DNA of 64,000 nucleotides from Novosphingobium clariflavum (GTDB lineage: Bacteria; Pseudomonadota; Alphaproteobacteria; Sphingomonadales; Sphingomonadaceae), in the NCBI RefSeq assembly GCF_026420865.1, contig NZ_JAPCWC010000010.1, positions 62,001-126,000 on the forward strand, given 5' to 3'. Under the pieces are notes generated by a model. That model was not told the DNA's origin. It made no database searches and saw nothing but the letters and a program-made list of their open reading frames with translations. The position numbers were made by a program, and so were the translations under genes. Below are positions 44,272 through 52,609 of the stretch, piece by piece. Each line of letters begins with the position of its first letter. The stretch's first letter is position 1.

Positions 44272-44296
44272 CTAGTGGTCAGAATCGAACCACTAG
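44272..44296. other. CTAGTGGT/ACCACTAG hairpin
   Basis: These are 8-bp arms at 44272-44279 and 44289-44296 around nine bases, between the terminator and the next convergent gene. The reverse strand reads TTCGATTC in the loop, recalling a tRNA T-loop, but no tRNA body surrounds it. It may be a remnant or a simple hairpin. Confidence 0.4.
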
Positions 44297-44352
44297 GCGC
44301 GTGGACAAATTCGAGCGGCCGTTTACGCCCCGTTGCGGACATTAAAGGAGGC

Positions 44353-44721
44353 CTAATCGTGTTCCCGCTGGCCTACTAAATCCGCAAGTTTTTCACATGC
44401 TTCTCGCAAGGAAGCATCAGCGATCTGATTTGCGCGAGGCAACAGACCGTTCAATATTTCCGAGGCTAAACTAGGGTCCTCTGACCGCAGCGCAAAGTCG
44501 GCGATACCCTTAAGAATGTCAGCGCCGCCTGTCTGTTGCTGCCACTGTGTGCTCAGCAGCAACCAAGCCTTCTCATATTCGCCAATTGCATCACGGTAAT
44601 TGGATTGATTGAAGCCGAGGTAGTCGCCATCACTCAAGAAATGCCCCATGGCTTCCCACTTTTGGAAGCCAAGCTCAGTCCTCATCCGAGCACGATCTTC
44701 GTCTGACCACAGTTTTTCCAT
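44353..44721 (-). CDS. small helical hypothetical protein with atypical base composition
   Basis: This is a 122-residue protein starting MEKLWSDEDRARMRTELGFQ. It is soluble and mostly alpha-helical, with NYRDAIGEYEKAWLLLSTQ and IADFALRSEDPSLASEILNGL arranged like short TPR-style helix pairs. It has no signal or membrane segment. Its DNA is visibly richer in A and T than the neighbours, with codons such as AAA, ATA, TTA and TTT that are rare nearby. This suggests recent arrival. It lies between a terminator and a REP-like doublet, alone. I do not recognise the family. Confidence 0.62.
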   Translation of the reverse strand: MEKLWSDEDRARMRTELGFQKWEAMGHFLSDGDYLGFNQSNYRDAIGEYEKAWLLLSTQWQQQTGGADILKGIADFALRSEDPSLASEILNGLLPRANQIADASLREACEKLADLVGQREHD

Positions 44722-44775
44722 GGCAGGAACTTACTACCTGAGTCTCGTGCCTGCTACCCACCCAACCAGACCAAA

Positions 44776-44854
44776 CCCGCTCAGCCTGAGCGTGTCGAAG
44801 GCCCCGAAGCGGGGCGCTGAGCCCCCATGCTTCGACAAGCTCAGCATGAGCGGG
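44776..44854. repeat. REP-like inverted doublet
   Basis: Left arm CCCGCTCAGCCTGAGCGTG... (44776-44800) and right arm CTTCGACAAGCTCAGCATGAG... (44830-44854) are imperfect inverted copies of about 25 bp. GCCCCG-AAG-CGGGGC lies between them (44801-44815). The TTCGACAAGCTCAG core is a widespread bacterial REP-type sequence. Short GTCCGC repeats follow at about 44868-44890. Confidence 0.75.
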
Positions 44855-44988
44855 GTGTTTGGGGCAGCGTCCACGTCCGCGTCCGCGTCCGCTTACCACC
44901 CAACTCGGTCGCTCCGATCCCCGCTGTATTTGTCCACGCCGCCTGGGCCCACGCGGACAAGCGCCCGGCCCGCGCCCCTCATGCGCGC

Positions 44989-46818
44989 TCAGCCCTTGTC
45001 CAAGTTGAGGTCGTGGCCGCCGGGAAGGTCTTGGCCGCCGGCCAGGTCCTGATCGTCGGCATAGGGCTCGGCCCCCTCGAGCAGGCGGATCGCCACCTGG
45101 TTGCGCCCGGCCCGCTTGGCCTCGTAGAGCGCCTCGTCGGCAAGGCGGTAGAGCGTGCGGAAATCGGCGGCGCCCGACGTGGTCGCCATGCCGATGCTGA
45201 CGGTGACCTTGCGCCCGCCGATCACCGCGCCGTGATCCTGCTCCGCGATGCGCTGGCGCAGGCTCTCGGCAAACCGCATGAGATCGAAACCGGCCATCCC
45301 GGCCAGCATCATCGCAAATTCCTCGCCGCCCAGCCGCGCGACCGTGCACGTCGCGCTTTCGTGAGGGGCGATGCAGCTGGCGATGCGCTCCAGCACCATG
45401 TCGCCCGCCTCATGACCGAAGGCATCGTTGATCGACTTGAACCAGTCGACGTCGATCACCAGCAGCGCCACCGGCTCGCCCCTGGTCCGGGAGGCCGCGA
45501 GAACGGTGCCCACCCGCTCGATGAAGCCGCGCCGATTGGGCAGGCCGGTCAGGGCATCGCGGCGGGCGAGATCCTGCGCCCGCGCCTCGGCCTGCCGCGC
45601 CATGTCGCGTTCCGCGCGCAGCAAGGCATGCGAGCGCGTGGCCGTGACCGAGAGCCACAGCGTCTGCCAGGCCGCCGCGAACAGCACCAGGATCTGCGAA
45701 CCGCCGCCCCAGAACATCGCGTCCGCATCGAAGAAGCTGGTCGATCCCAGCAGGATCATCGGCACCGCCCAGGCCCCGGCGAAGTTGCGGGCCTCGCCGC
45801 TGCCGCGCCGCCAGGCCTGGGCGATGCACGCGGCAACCGCCACCAGATTGGCCAGCACCAGCACGCCGAGCACGCTGCCAAGCGTATCGATCGGCCCCGA
45901 TCTCATGAACGACAGCGGGATGCCGAGCGCAAAGACGCTGCCCGTCAGCCCCAGCGCGCTGCGCCGCAGCCATGGGCTGACGTAAGGCGCTTCCAGCGCG
46001 GTGACGGCCGTCAGGGTTGCCAGCGCAATGGCGAGACACGACAGCCCGGTGCAGATCTGCGCGGAGATCGCGCCGGCCATCGCGGGGAAAAAGAACAAGT
46101 GCAACTGCGACCAGCAGGCCCCCCATGCGATCATGCAGACCGCCCAGGCCGACTGCCAGGCCGAGAACTGCCGCCGCGCCGCAAAGGCCAGCGACGCATT
46201 GTAGATCGCCCCTGCCAGCAGCAGCACCAGCGCCGCGCCGATCAGGGTGGCAAGGCCGGTCGTCTGGGTGCTTTCCTCGCCGCGCTCGACCAGCCGCATG
46301 CGCAGCAGCCGTGCGCTGGCCACCTTGTCGAACTGCATCGTCACGCCCACCAGCGACACGTCGCGGTGCGGCGCGCGGAAGGCCAGTTGCCCACCCGCCC
46401 GCCAGTGCGTGCCAAAATCGCCGCTGCGCACTTCCTGCCGCTCCACCGCGCCATCGGCGTAGAAGAACGTCACGATCAGGCGGTCGAAGCGGGAATTGTG
46501 GATGATGAGCGAGAGATCGTCACGCTCGCCCGCCACGATTCCCGCGTCGGGCGAGAGCATCGCGTGCAGCCAGAGCGTGCCATGCTGGTAGCCTGCCGGC
46601 TCCCCGCTACAGGAAAATGCGGGCGGCTCGGCCCCCTCTGCCGCCACGACCCCGCTCACGGCATGACATAGCGGCTGGCCGATCCGCAGGATCTCGGCAG
46701 CCGCCGGCGTTGCCCAGCCCAGCCCCAACAATCCCCCGCACACGATCATGCACAGGATCGTGCCGGAGGCAGCCAGAGCCTTTCGAATCAGGCGCGGGAC
46801 TAACGATTCGCAAACCAT
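44989..46818 (-). CDS. 7TM-type membrane diguanylate cyclase with periplasmic sensor
   Basis: This 609-residue protein has an N-terminal signal/helix, a periplasmic domain (about 40-180) of 7TMR-DISM-extracellular type (HGTLWLHAMLSPDAG, RFDRLIVTFFYADG), then seven helices to about residue 385. A short coiled-coil leads to a GGDEF domain with LTGLPNRRGF, IDVDWFKSINDAFGHEAGD and the active site GGEEF at 497-501. The I-site position reads SATC, so there is no RxxD. The C-terminus repeats DQDLAGGQDLPGGHDLNL, encoded by a short DNA repeat. A 12-bp palindrome lies 27 bp upstream of its start. Its layout resembles the cyclase at 19777-21495, but sequence outside the GGDEF domain differs. Confidence 0.9.
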   Translation of the reverse strand: MVCESLVPRLIRKALAASGTILCMIVCGGLLGLGWATPAAAEILRIGQPLCHAVSGVVAAEGAEPPAFSCSGEPAGYQHGTLWLHAMLSPDAGIVAGERDDLSLIIHNSRFDRLIVTFFYADGAVERQEVRSGDFGTHWRAGGQLAFRAPHRDVSLVGVTMQFDKVASARLLRMRLVERGEESTQTTGLATLIGAALVLLLAGAIYNASLAFAARRQFSAWQSAWAVCMIAWGACWSQLHLFFFPAMAGAISAQICTGLSCLAIALATLTAVTALEAPYVSPWLRRSALGLTGSVFALGIPLSFMRSGPIDTLGSVLGVLVLANLVAVAACIAQAWRRGSGEARNFAGAWAVPMILLGSTSFFDADAMFWGGGSQILVLFAAAWQTLWLSVTATRSHALLRAERDMARQAEARAQDLARRDALTGLPNRRGFIERVGTVLAASRTRGEPVALLVIDVDWFKSINDAFGHEAGDMVLERIASCIAPHESATCTVARLGGEEFAMMLAGMAGFDLMRFAESLRQRIAEQDHGAVIGGRKVTVSIGMATTSGAADFRTLYRLADEALYEAKRAGRNQVAIRLLEGAEPYADDQDLAGGQDLPGGHDLNLDKG

Positions 46819-46844
46819 TGCCTTCCGCCCTAGGACATAAACGT

Positions 46845-46856
46845 TATGATATCATA
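46845..46856. promoter_or_regulatory. TATGATATCATA palindrome upstream of the cyclase
   Basis: This is a perfect 12-bp palindrome. On the minus strand it contains TATGAT, a good -10 hexamer, 27 bp before the cyclase start codon. An operator overlapping the promoter is a fair guess. No good -35 is visible. Confidence 0.45.
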
Positions 46857-46983
46857 GGCGCCGGTCGATATTCGTTTGTTGCGTCTGTTTCCCGGACGGG
46901 ACAGTTGCCGCACTATTTTTACCAGGCGGCTTGCATACCCGGAACGGATATGCCGGGCCGGCATGGCATCAGGCCGCCGCCGA

Positions 46984-47610
46984 TCATGCCGGAAAGTACA
47001 CCGGATCCGCCTCGGGCGACCACGGCTTGACCGGCGCCATGACCGCGGCGAACAGCGGTGATGCCAGATAGGCCTCCAGCCACGGCCGCAGGTGCGCCAG
47101 TTCCAGCCCGGCAAACCACGCCCGGTCGACCGCGGCGAATTGCCGGACGAACGGGACGATGGCGGCATCGGTGAACCCGCGCGCGGCCCCGCCCAGAAAC
47201 GGCGCCCGCGCCAGCCGGGCGTCCAGTTCGCCAAGGAACGCCAGCCCGCGCGCGCGGTGCCGCGCCGCGTCGGCATCGTGCCGCTCGGGATACTTGTAGC
47301 GGTCGAGGTCATGCTTGAACGCGCCGTCGTTGACCGCGATCAGCGCGGCATCCTCACGCCCCAGCCAGCCTTCCGGATCGCGGCCCGCCAGCGCCAGGCG
47401 CATGATGTCGAGGCTCTGCTCGGCGACCGTGCCGTCCGGCAGCACCAGCACCGGCACGGTGCCCTTGGGCGAGGCCGTGAGCATGGCCTCCGGCTTGGCG
47501 GAGAGGCGCACTTCGCGCAGCTGGCAGCGCATGCCGGAGACCAGCAGCGCCAGCCGCGCCCGCATGGCATAAGGGCAGCGCCGGAAGCTGTAGAGGATAG
47601 GCTCGTTCAT
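46984..47610 (-). CDS. glutathione S-transferase-like protein
   Basis: This 208-residue protein has an N-terminal thioredoxin-fold domain. The active-site-like FRRCPYAMRARLAL carries C12 in a glutaredoxin-type CPYA, and the glutathione-binding region is KGTVPVLVLPDGTVAEQSLDIMRLAL, with the cis-proline (VPVL) and the ES-like QSLDIM. The C-terminal helical domain contains FLGELDARLARAPFLGGAARGFTDAAIVPFVRQF, the usual GST N-capping region. It may be an omega- or beta-type transferase, or a glutaredoxin-like deglutathionylating enzyme. The ATG at 47610 is used; the frame extends to 47655 without better support. Confidence 0.88.
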   Translation of the reverse strand: MNEPILYSFRRCPYAMRARLALLVSGMRCQLREVRLSAKPEAMLTASPKGTVPVLVLPDGTVAEQSLDIMRLALAGRDPEGWLGREDAALIAVNDGAFKHDLDRYKYPERHDADAARHRARGLAFLGELDARLARAPFLGGAARGFTDAAIVPFVRQFAAVDRAWFAGLELAHLRPWLEAYLASPLFAAVMAPVKPWSPEADPVYFPA

Positions 47611-47674
47611 GATCGCTTGCCCATGACCGCGCGCCGCCGGCAATGCAAACGGCAAACGCTGCCCGCGCTCCCGG

Positions 47675-47702
47675 GGCGCCGTCGCGGCGCCATCGCGGCG
47701 CC
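47675..47702. repeat. three GGCGCC palindromes at 11-bp spacing
   Basis: GGCGCC lies at 47675, 47686 and 47697, joined by RTCGC. The units can pair with one another and so form alternative hairpins in the lldD 3' region, ending 16 bases after its stop on the minus strand. They may help end transcription; no T-run is present. Confidence 0.5.
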
Positions 47703-47718
47703 TAGGCCGGCAGGCGGA

Positions 47719-48882
47719 TCAGGGCGCGACCAGCCCCGCGCTCACCAGGCTTTCGCGCGAGATTTCGCCGATCGCGCGCGCGCCGGTCAGCGTCATCGCC
47801 ACCCGCATCTCGCTGGCGACAAGGTCGAGCAGATTGGCGACCCCCGCCTCTCCCCCCAACGCGCCGCCCGCCGCCAGCGCATAGACAAAGGCGCGGCCGA
47901 GCATGACCGCATCGGCGCCCAGTGCCAGCATGCGCACCACGTCGAGGCCGGAGCGGATGCCGGAATCGGCCATGAGCGTCAGTTCGCCCTTCACCGCATC
48001 GGCAATCACCGGCAGGGCCCGCGCGCTCGACAGCACGCCGTCGAGCTGGCGGCCGCCATGGTTGGAAACGACGATGCCGTCGGCGCCGAAACGCACCGCA
48101 TCGCGGGCGTCATCGGCATCGAGAATGCCCTTGAGCACCATCGAGCCCTTCCAGCTCTCGCGGATCCACTCGAGATCGCGCCAGCCGATCGACGGGTCGA
48201 AATTGGCGCCGAGCCAGCCGACATAGTCCTCCAGCGTGATCGCCTTGCCAAGATAGGCCGAGACATTGCCGAGGTCGTGCGGGCGCCCCATCAGGCCCAC
48301 GTCCCAGGCCCAGCCGGGATGGGTCACCGCCTGCAGCATCCGCCGCATCGCCGCGTGGGGCCCGGACATGCCCGAATGGCGGTCGCGGTAGCGCGCGCCG
48401 GGTACCGGCATGTCGACCGTGAAGACCAGCGTGCGCACGCCCGCCGCCCAGGCCCGGTCGAGCGCGTTCTGCATGAAGCCGCGGTCCTTGAGCACGTAGA
48501 GCTGGAACCACATCGGCCGGTCGATCGCCGGCTGCACTTCCTCGATAGGGCAGACCGAGACCGAGGACATCGTGAAGGGAACCCCGCGCGAGGCCGCCGC
48601 GCGGGCTGCCTGCACCTCGCCGCGCCGCGCATACATGCCGGTGAGGCCGACCGGCGCCAGCGCCACCGGCAGCGCGAAGTCCTCGCCGAACACGCGGGTG
48701 GACAGGTCCACCTGCCCCACCCCCTTCAGCACCCGCTGCCTGAGCGCAAGATCCTGCAGGTCCGCCATGTTGCGCCGCATCGTCTGCTCCGCATAGGCAC
48801 CGCCGTCGATGTAGTGGAACAGGAACGGCGGCAGGTGGCGGCGGGCCGCCTCGCGGTAGTCGGTGGTGGAGGAGATGATCAT
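47719..48882 (-). CDS. lldD: FMN-dependent L-lactate dehydrogenase
   Basis: This 387-residue FMN enzyme of the alpha-hydroxyacid oxidase family shows [23 protein letters not shown] at the N-terminus, [22 protein letters not shown], the FMN lysine in [12 protein letters not shown], and the catalytic histidine H275 in [12 protein letters not shown]. It continues [27 protein letters not shown]. It oxidises L-lactate to pyruvate at the inner membrane and passes electrons to quinone. Its ATG overlaps the lldR stop in ATGA, so the two are one operon. Expression is likely induced by lactate through LldR. Confidence 0.95.
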   Translation of the reverse strand: MIISSTTDYREAARRHLPPFLFHYIDGGAYAEQTMRRNMADLQDLALRQRVLKGVGQVDLSTRVFGEDFALPVALAPVGLTGMYARRGEVQAARAAASRGVPFTMSSVSVCPIEEVQPAIDRPMWFQLYVLKDRGFMQNALDRAWAAGVRTLVFTVDMPVPGARYRDRHSGMSGPHAAMRRMLQAVTHPGWAWDVGLMGRPHDLGNVSAYLGKAITLEDYVGWLGANFDPSIGWRDLEWIRESWKGSMVLKGILDADDARDAVRFGADGIVVSNHGGRQLDGVLSSARALPVIADAVKGELTLMADSGIRSGLDVVRMLALGADAVMLGRAFVYALAAGGALGGEAGVANLLDLVASEMRVAMTLTGARAIGEISRESLVSAGLVAP

Positions 48883-49664
48883 GACGGGGCGTCCTCGGTG
48901 TTCCTGATGTGTCGTAGCGCCTGCGCCGAGCGCTGCTGGCGGGCGGCATCGCTCTCGATGTCCTCCAGCCGGTTCTCGACGTAGCGCAGGTGGGCAATGG
49001 CGGCGGCGCGCGCCGCCTCGGCATCCGCGCCCAGCACCGCTTCCATGATCCGGCGGTGCTGGAGATCGAGCTGGCCGGGCACGCCGGGCAGTCGGTAGAG
49101 CCGTGCCAGACTGTCGGAAATGCTGGTTTCGAGCAGCCCCTGCAGGCCGATCATGACCTGATGGAGCACGGCATTGTGGGCCGCGCGGGCAATCGCCATG
49201 TGAAAGGCGGCGTCGAGCCTGGCCAGCTCCAGCGGGGCCGCTGCCGCCCCGCTATCGCTCCGCTCCGACTGCAGCGCGCAGGACAGCACATCGCAGGCCG
49301 CTGCGATCCGCGCGCGGTCCGCCGCGTCGGCGCGGCGCGCGGCGAAGGCGGCGGCGTCGGCTTCCAGCGACTTGCGGATTTCCAGAACGTCGCGCCAGTA
49401 GCCGGCCTCGCCCCGGGCCAGCGGCGCCAGTTCCAGCAGCGCATCGCGCAGCGGCTCGCCCTCCGGCGGCGCCGCGACGTAAGTGCCGCCGCCCTGGCGG
49501 CTCATCAGCAGCCCGCGCGAGGCAAGGTGCTTGATCGCCTCGCGCAAGGCCGAGCGCGACACCCCGAGGTCCGCCGCCAGCGTGCGTTCGGCGGGCAGCC
49601 GGTCCCCCGGGCCGAGCGCGCGGGCCGCGATCATCGCCTCGAGCCGGTCGGGCAAGGCGCTCAC
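48879..49664 (-). CDS. lldR: GntR/FadR-family lactate-responsive regulator LldR
   Basis: This 261-residue regulator has an N-terminal winged helix ([31 protein letters not shown], then GGGTYVA) and a C-terminal FCD ligand domain with [15 protein letters not shown] and [24 protein letters not shown]. The histidines and aspartate there probably bind a metal with lactate. It is first gene of the lldR-lldD operon. Two TGGT-N3-ACC sites flank a predicted promoter upstream at 49708-49799, matching the LldR-type operator arrangement, so it likely represses the operon until L-lactate binds. Confidence 0.92.
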   Translation of the reverse strand: MSALPDRLEAMIAARALGPGDRLPAERTLAADLGVSRSALREAIKHLASRGLLMSRQGGGTYVAAPPEGEPLRDALLELAPLARGEAGYWRDVLEIRKSLEADAAAFAARRADAADRARIAAACDVLSCALQSERSDSGAAAAPLELARLDAAFHMAIARAAHNAVLHQVMIGLQGLLETSISDSLARLYRLPGVPGQLDLQHRRIMEAVLGADAEAARAAAIAHLRYVENRLEDIESDAARQQRSAQALRHIRNTEDAPS

Positions 49665-49707
49665 GCGGCGCTCCTTTCACCAGGAACGGGCAACGGGCAC
49701 ATCGGCT

Positions 49708-49723
49708 AATTGGTCCTACCATT
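49708..49723. promoter_or_regulatory. LldR-type operator, promoter-distal or downstream site
   Basis: AATTGGTCCTACCATT is a near-perfect inverted repeat of the TGGT-N3-ACCA form used by FadR-group regulators such as LldR and PdhR. It lies 44 bp upstream of the lldR start and downstream of the predicted promoter. Confidence 0.75.
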
Positions 49724-49749
49724 ATTCCCGAACAAACGGCGTGATTCGC

Positions 49750-49778
49750 TCTATCCGATAGTCTAAACGGCGGATCAA
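49750..49778 (-). promoter_or_regulatory. predicted sigma-70 promoter of lldRD
   Basis: On the minus strand TTGATC (49778-49773) and GATAGA (49755-49750) are separated by 17 bp. The promoter lies between the two operators, so a loop would cover it. Confidence 0.5.
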
Positions 49779-49782
49779 GACA

Positions 49783-49799
49783 AATTGGTAGGACCGAAT
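49783..49799. promoter_or_regulatory. LldR-type operator, second site
   Basis: AATTGGTAGGACCGAAT is the inverted relative of the first operator, with a centre 75 bp away. That spacing is close to seven turns of DNA, which suits looping by an LldR dimer pair. Confidence 0.7.
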
Positions 49800-49898
49800 G
49801 CACACCTTCCCTTCAGGCCCTTCCGGTCAGAACGATCCTCGCCGCCGCGAAACCGGGTTGATGCGCGGGGCGGCAGGCGTCAGGGTCGGCCGACCGTC

Positions 49899-51803
49899 AT
49901 GACCGATCCTGCCGCCACTGCTTCCGCCCCGTCCCGACCCGCCGCCATCGCCCGCCCGCGCGCCCAGCGGTCCCAGGCGCGCACCCTGGTGCGCTGGGCG
50001 GCGCGGCGGCTGGAACTGCGCTCGTTCGGGCTGGTGCCGGAGCAGTTCAACCCTGCCGAGGGACTGCGCGCGGCGCTCGCGGTGGCGCTGCCGCTGAGCG
50101 TTGCGGTCGGCAGCGGCCACCCCGGCATGGGCTGGGCGGTGTTTGCGGCCTTCTGGACCTGCCTGTGCGACGCCCCCGGGCCGGACCGCCTGCGACGGCG
50201 CCTGCTCGGCATCTTCGTGGTCTGCGGCGCGCTGATCGCGCTGACCGGCTCGTGGATCGCCGCCGCCGCGCCCTTCGCGGGGATGATCGTCGGGCCGCTG
50301 TTTGTCTTCGCCGCCGTCCTGTGGTCGTCGCGCATCGCCTATGGCGGCCTGCTGGGCACGCTGCTGGCGGTCGTCGCGGTGGTCGCGGTGGGCTTCCGCC
50401 AGCCGCTGGCCCTGGCGAGCGTGCAGGCTGCGGCCTTCCTGGGCGGCGCGGCCTGGGCCTACCTGCTCATCAACCACCTCTGGCGGATCGACCCGCTGCT
50501 GCCGCTCGCCCGCGCCAGCGAGGCGGTCGTCATCCGCCTTCAGGACATGGCGGACAGCCTCGTGGTGCTGGGCGAGGGGCGACACCGGGACGACCGCTGG
50601 CACAGCGAACATGCCGAACACCGCCGCACCGTGCGCATGGCGATCGAACGCCTGCGGGCGATGCTGGAGCGTTATGCCGGCGATCCCGCGGCGACCGGCC
50701 CCTACGCCCGCGCCTGCGGTGCCGCCGAAACCCTGTTCGCGGCGCTGATCGCGCTCGACCAGGCCTACATCGACCGGATCGGCCCGGTCGGCGAACGGCT
50801 CGCCACCGCCCGCGCCTGCCGCACCACCCTGCTGGCCTGGCGCCTGACGCAGACCCGCGCGCACCACGAACCGCCTCCGCTGCTCTGGGCGGCGGCGCGG
50901 CTGGACCGGCTGCGACCGCGCCTGGGGGAAAGCCTGTTTGCCGGCTGCACGCTGGCTTTTGCCAAGGCGCTGGAAGGCCTTGCACATCCCGCCCCTGCGC
51001 CTCCGCCACCCGACCCGCCCGCACAAGGCATCGCGCCGCCCGCCCTGCGCCCGGCCCTGCGCCCGGCCCTGCGCCCGGCCCTGCGTCAGGCGCTGCGCCA
51101 GTCGGCCGGGCTGATCGCGGTCTATTACGCCGCCATCGTGCTCCACCTCGGCTATCCCTACTGGGCGGCGATGGCGGTTGTCGTCGTGCTGCAGGGCGGC
51201 GCGCGGGTGACCTGGACGCGCTGCCTCGAGCGCATTCTCGGCAGCCTGCTCGGCGGCCTGATCGCGATGGCGCTGCTGCTGGTGTTCCAAGGCCCGCTGG
51301 CGCTTTCGCTGCTGGCCCTGGCGCTCGCCTGCGACGCGATCGCGCTGCGCTCGGTCAACTACACCGCCTTCGTGGTGTTCCTGACGATGCTTTTCGTGAT
51401 CGTCACCGAGATGCTCCAGCCCGGCGCGGGCATTGCCGGAGCGCGGATCATCGACAACGTGATCGGCAGCCTCGCCGCGCTGCTGGCGGTGTTCCTGCTC
51501 TGGCCGGACTTCGGCGCCTCGCTCAAGGTCCGGATCGCGGAGGGCATCGCCGCCAACCGTGCCTATTTCGACGCCGTGGAGGCGCGGGTGCCGGTCGCCG
51601 AGATCGAGGCCGCCCGCCGCCGCGCCGGGCTGGCCAGCGTCGAGGCGGAGATCGCCCTCCACGATGTCGGCCGCCTGCCGCGCCGCTTCCGCCTTGCCGA
51701 ACAGGGCAGCGCCTTGCGCGACTTGCGCACGATTGCCGGGCAGGCGGCGATCGGCTGGCATCGGCGTCTCGGGCAGTCTGGCCTCGATGGCCAGCCGCGA
51801 TGA
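49899..51803 (+). CDS. FUSC-family inner-membrane protein
   Basis: This 634-residue protein has two blocks of membrane helices (about 50-190 and 400-530), each with the FUSC pattern, and soluble helical regions after each. The first reads LRAALAVALPLSVAVGSGHPGMGWAVFAAFW, the second IAVYYAAIVLHLGYPYWAAMAVVVVLQGG and RCLERILGSLLGGLIAMALLL. FUSC proteins include AaeB-type aromatic-acid efflux carriers. A linker before the second block has PALRPALRPALRPALR, from a 12-bp tandem repeat. No AaeA-like membrane-fusion gene is next to it. ATG at 49899 is used, lacking a strong ribosome site. It is divergent from lldR and its leader contains an LldR operator, so regulation by lactate is conceivable. Confidence 0.87.
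   Translation: MTDPAATASAPSRPAAIARPRAQRSQARTLVRWAARRLELRSFGLVPEQFNPAEGLRAALAVALPLSVAVGSGHPGMGWAVFAAFWTCLCDAPGPDRLRRRLLGIFVVCGALIALTGSWIAAAAPFAGMIVGPLFVFAAVLWSSRIAYGGLLGTLLAVVAVVAVGFRQPLALASVQAAAFLGGAAWAYLLINHLWRIDPLLPLARASEAVVIRLQDMADSLVVLGEGRHRDDRWHSEHAEHRRTVRMAIERLRAMLERYAGDPAATGPYARACGAAETLFAALIALDQAYIDRIGPVGERLATARACRTTLLAWRLTQTRAHHEPPPLLWAAARLDRLRPRLGESLFAGCTLAFAKALEGLAHPAPAPPPPDPPAQGIAPPALRPALRPALRPALRQALRQSAGLIAVYYAAIVLHLGYPYWAAMAVVVVLQGGARVTWTRCLERILGSLLGGLIAMALLLVFQGPLALSLLALALACDAIALRSVNYTAFVVFLTMLFVIVTEMLQPGAGIAGARIIDNVIGSLAALLAVFLLWPDFGASLKVRIAEGIAANRAYFDAVEARVPVAEIEAARRRAGLASVEAEIALHDVGRLPRRFRLAEQGSALRDLRTIAGQAAIGWHRRLGQSGLDGQPR
51042..51089 (+). repeat. 12-bp tandem repeat inside the FUSC gene
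   Basis: Three exact copies and one degenerate copy of GCCCTGCGCCCG encode repeated PALR units in the linker before the second membrane block. Copy number may vary without shifting the frame. Confidence 0.8.
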
Positions 51804-51898
51804 CCGGCAAATGGCGCCCCTCTTCCCCTCCCGCCCGTTTGGGTTCATGATTTCCGCCTGAGGAAGCGCGTTCAGAACGCTTTCGCATGGAGGCATGC

Positions 51899-52609
51899 AT
51901 GATGAGCGGGATCAGGCAGCGTTATCTCGATGTGCTGGGATCGATCTACCTCTACAACGAACATCGCGGCTACACCGCGATCGACCGGGTGCTGCAGGCG
52001 GTGCGCGCCCGCTCTCCCGACGATCTGGACCTGATCCGCGCCATCGAGCAGCACCGCCGGGACGAACGCAAGCACTATGTGATGTTCCGAAGGTGGTTCG
52101 AACTGCGCGGAGTCATGCCGCTCGCGCTCGACCGCCGTTTCGGCCACATCGACCGCTTCGTCGAACTCGTCTTCGGGCGGACCATCGACCGGCTCGACAC
52201 CCAGGCCGTGATCGACCGCGACGACCTGTTCGAGCGATTGTGCCGGGTGATCTCGCTGACCGAGCAGCGCGGCTACCGCCAGGTCGAGGCACTGCTGGCC
52301 AACCGCTTCGTGCGCAGCGATCCCGTGCTGATGCGGATCTTCCGCGTGATCCGCCAGGACGAGCCAAGCCACTGGGCCCCCTACGAGGGCTGGCTGGCAC
52401 GGCGCCGCGCCCGCCCCTATCGCCGCCGCGAGCGCTGGACCGACACCTTCATCCATTCCGAACTGCTGTTCCTGAAACTGCCGGTCCTGTTCCTCAACCC
52501 GTTCAAGCGCCGACGGACCGACTGGCCGGATGCCGCCGATGCGCAAAGCGCCACCGGGAGCGCCGCTCCCGCCGGCCCCATCGCGCCGGGAACGGCGATG
52601 GAGCGATGA
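51899..52609 (+). CDS. ferritin-like di-iron carboxylate protein of unknown role
   Basis: This is a 236-residue protein. ATG at 51899 has GGAGG five bases upstream; the next ATG, three bases on, is equally good. Two related halves each give one Glu and one ExxH: E21 (YNEHRGY) with E56-x-x-H59 (DERKHY), and E122 (TEQRGY) with E155-x-x-H158 (DEPSHW). This is the full ligand set of a di-iron four-helix bundle such as rubrerythrin, COQ7 or MiaE. The C-terminus has a hydrophobic LLFLKLPVLFLNPF, so it may touch the membrane. Its stop overlaps GtrA, and a glycosyltransferase follows. An oxidation or hydroxylation step linked to glycan or lipid modification is possible, but no function is assigned. 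Confidence 0.72.
   Translation: MMSGIRQRYLDVLGSIYLYNEHRGYTAIDRVLQAVRARSPDDLDLIRAIEQHRRDERKHYVMFRRWFELRGVMPLALDRRFGHIDRFVELVFGRTIDRLDTQAVIDRDDLFERLCRVISLTEQRGYRQVEALLANRFVRSDPVLMRIFRVIRQDEPSHWAPYEGWLARRRARPYRRRERWTDTFIHSELLFLKLPVLFLNPFKRRRTDWPDAADAQSATGSAAPAGPIAPGTAMER

Noticed and set aside
44272..44296. Possible tRNA 3' remnant (TTCGATTC on the minus strand)
   Set aside because: The stem pairing does not fit a T-arm, and no acceptor, D or anticodon arms are found nearby.
44340..44360. Good ribosome site AAAGGAGG on the plus strand
   Set aside because: The GTG after it opens a frame of only six codons, so it does not start a gene.
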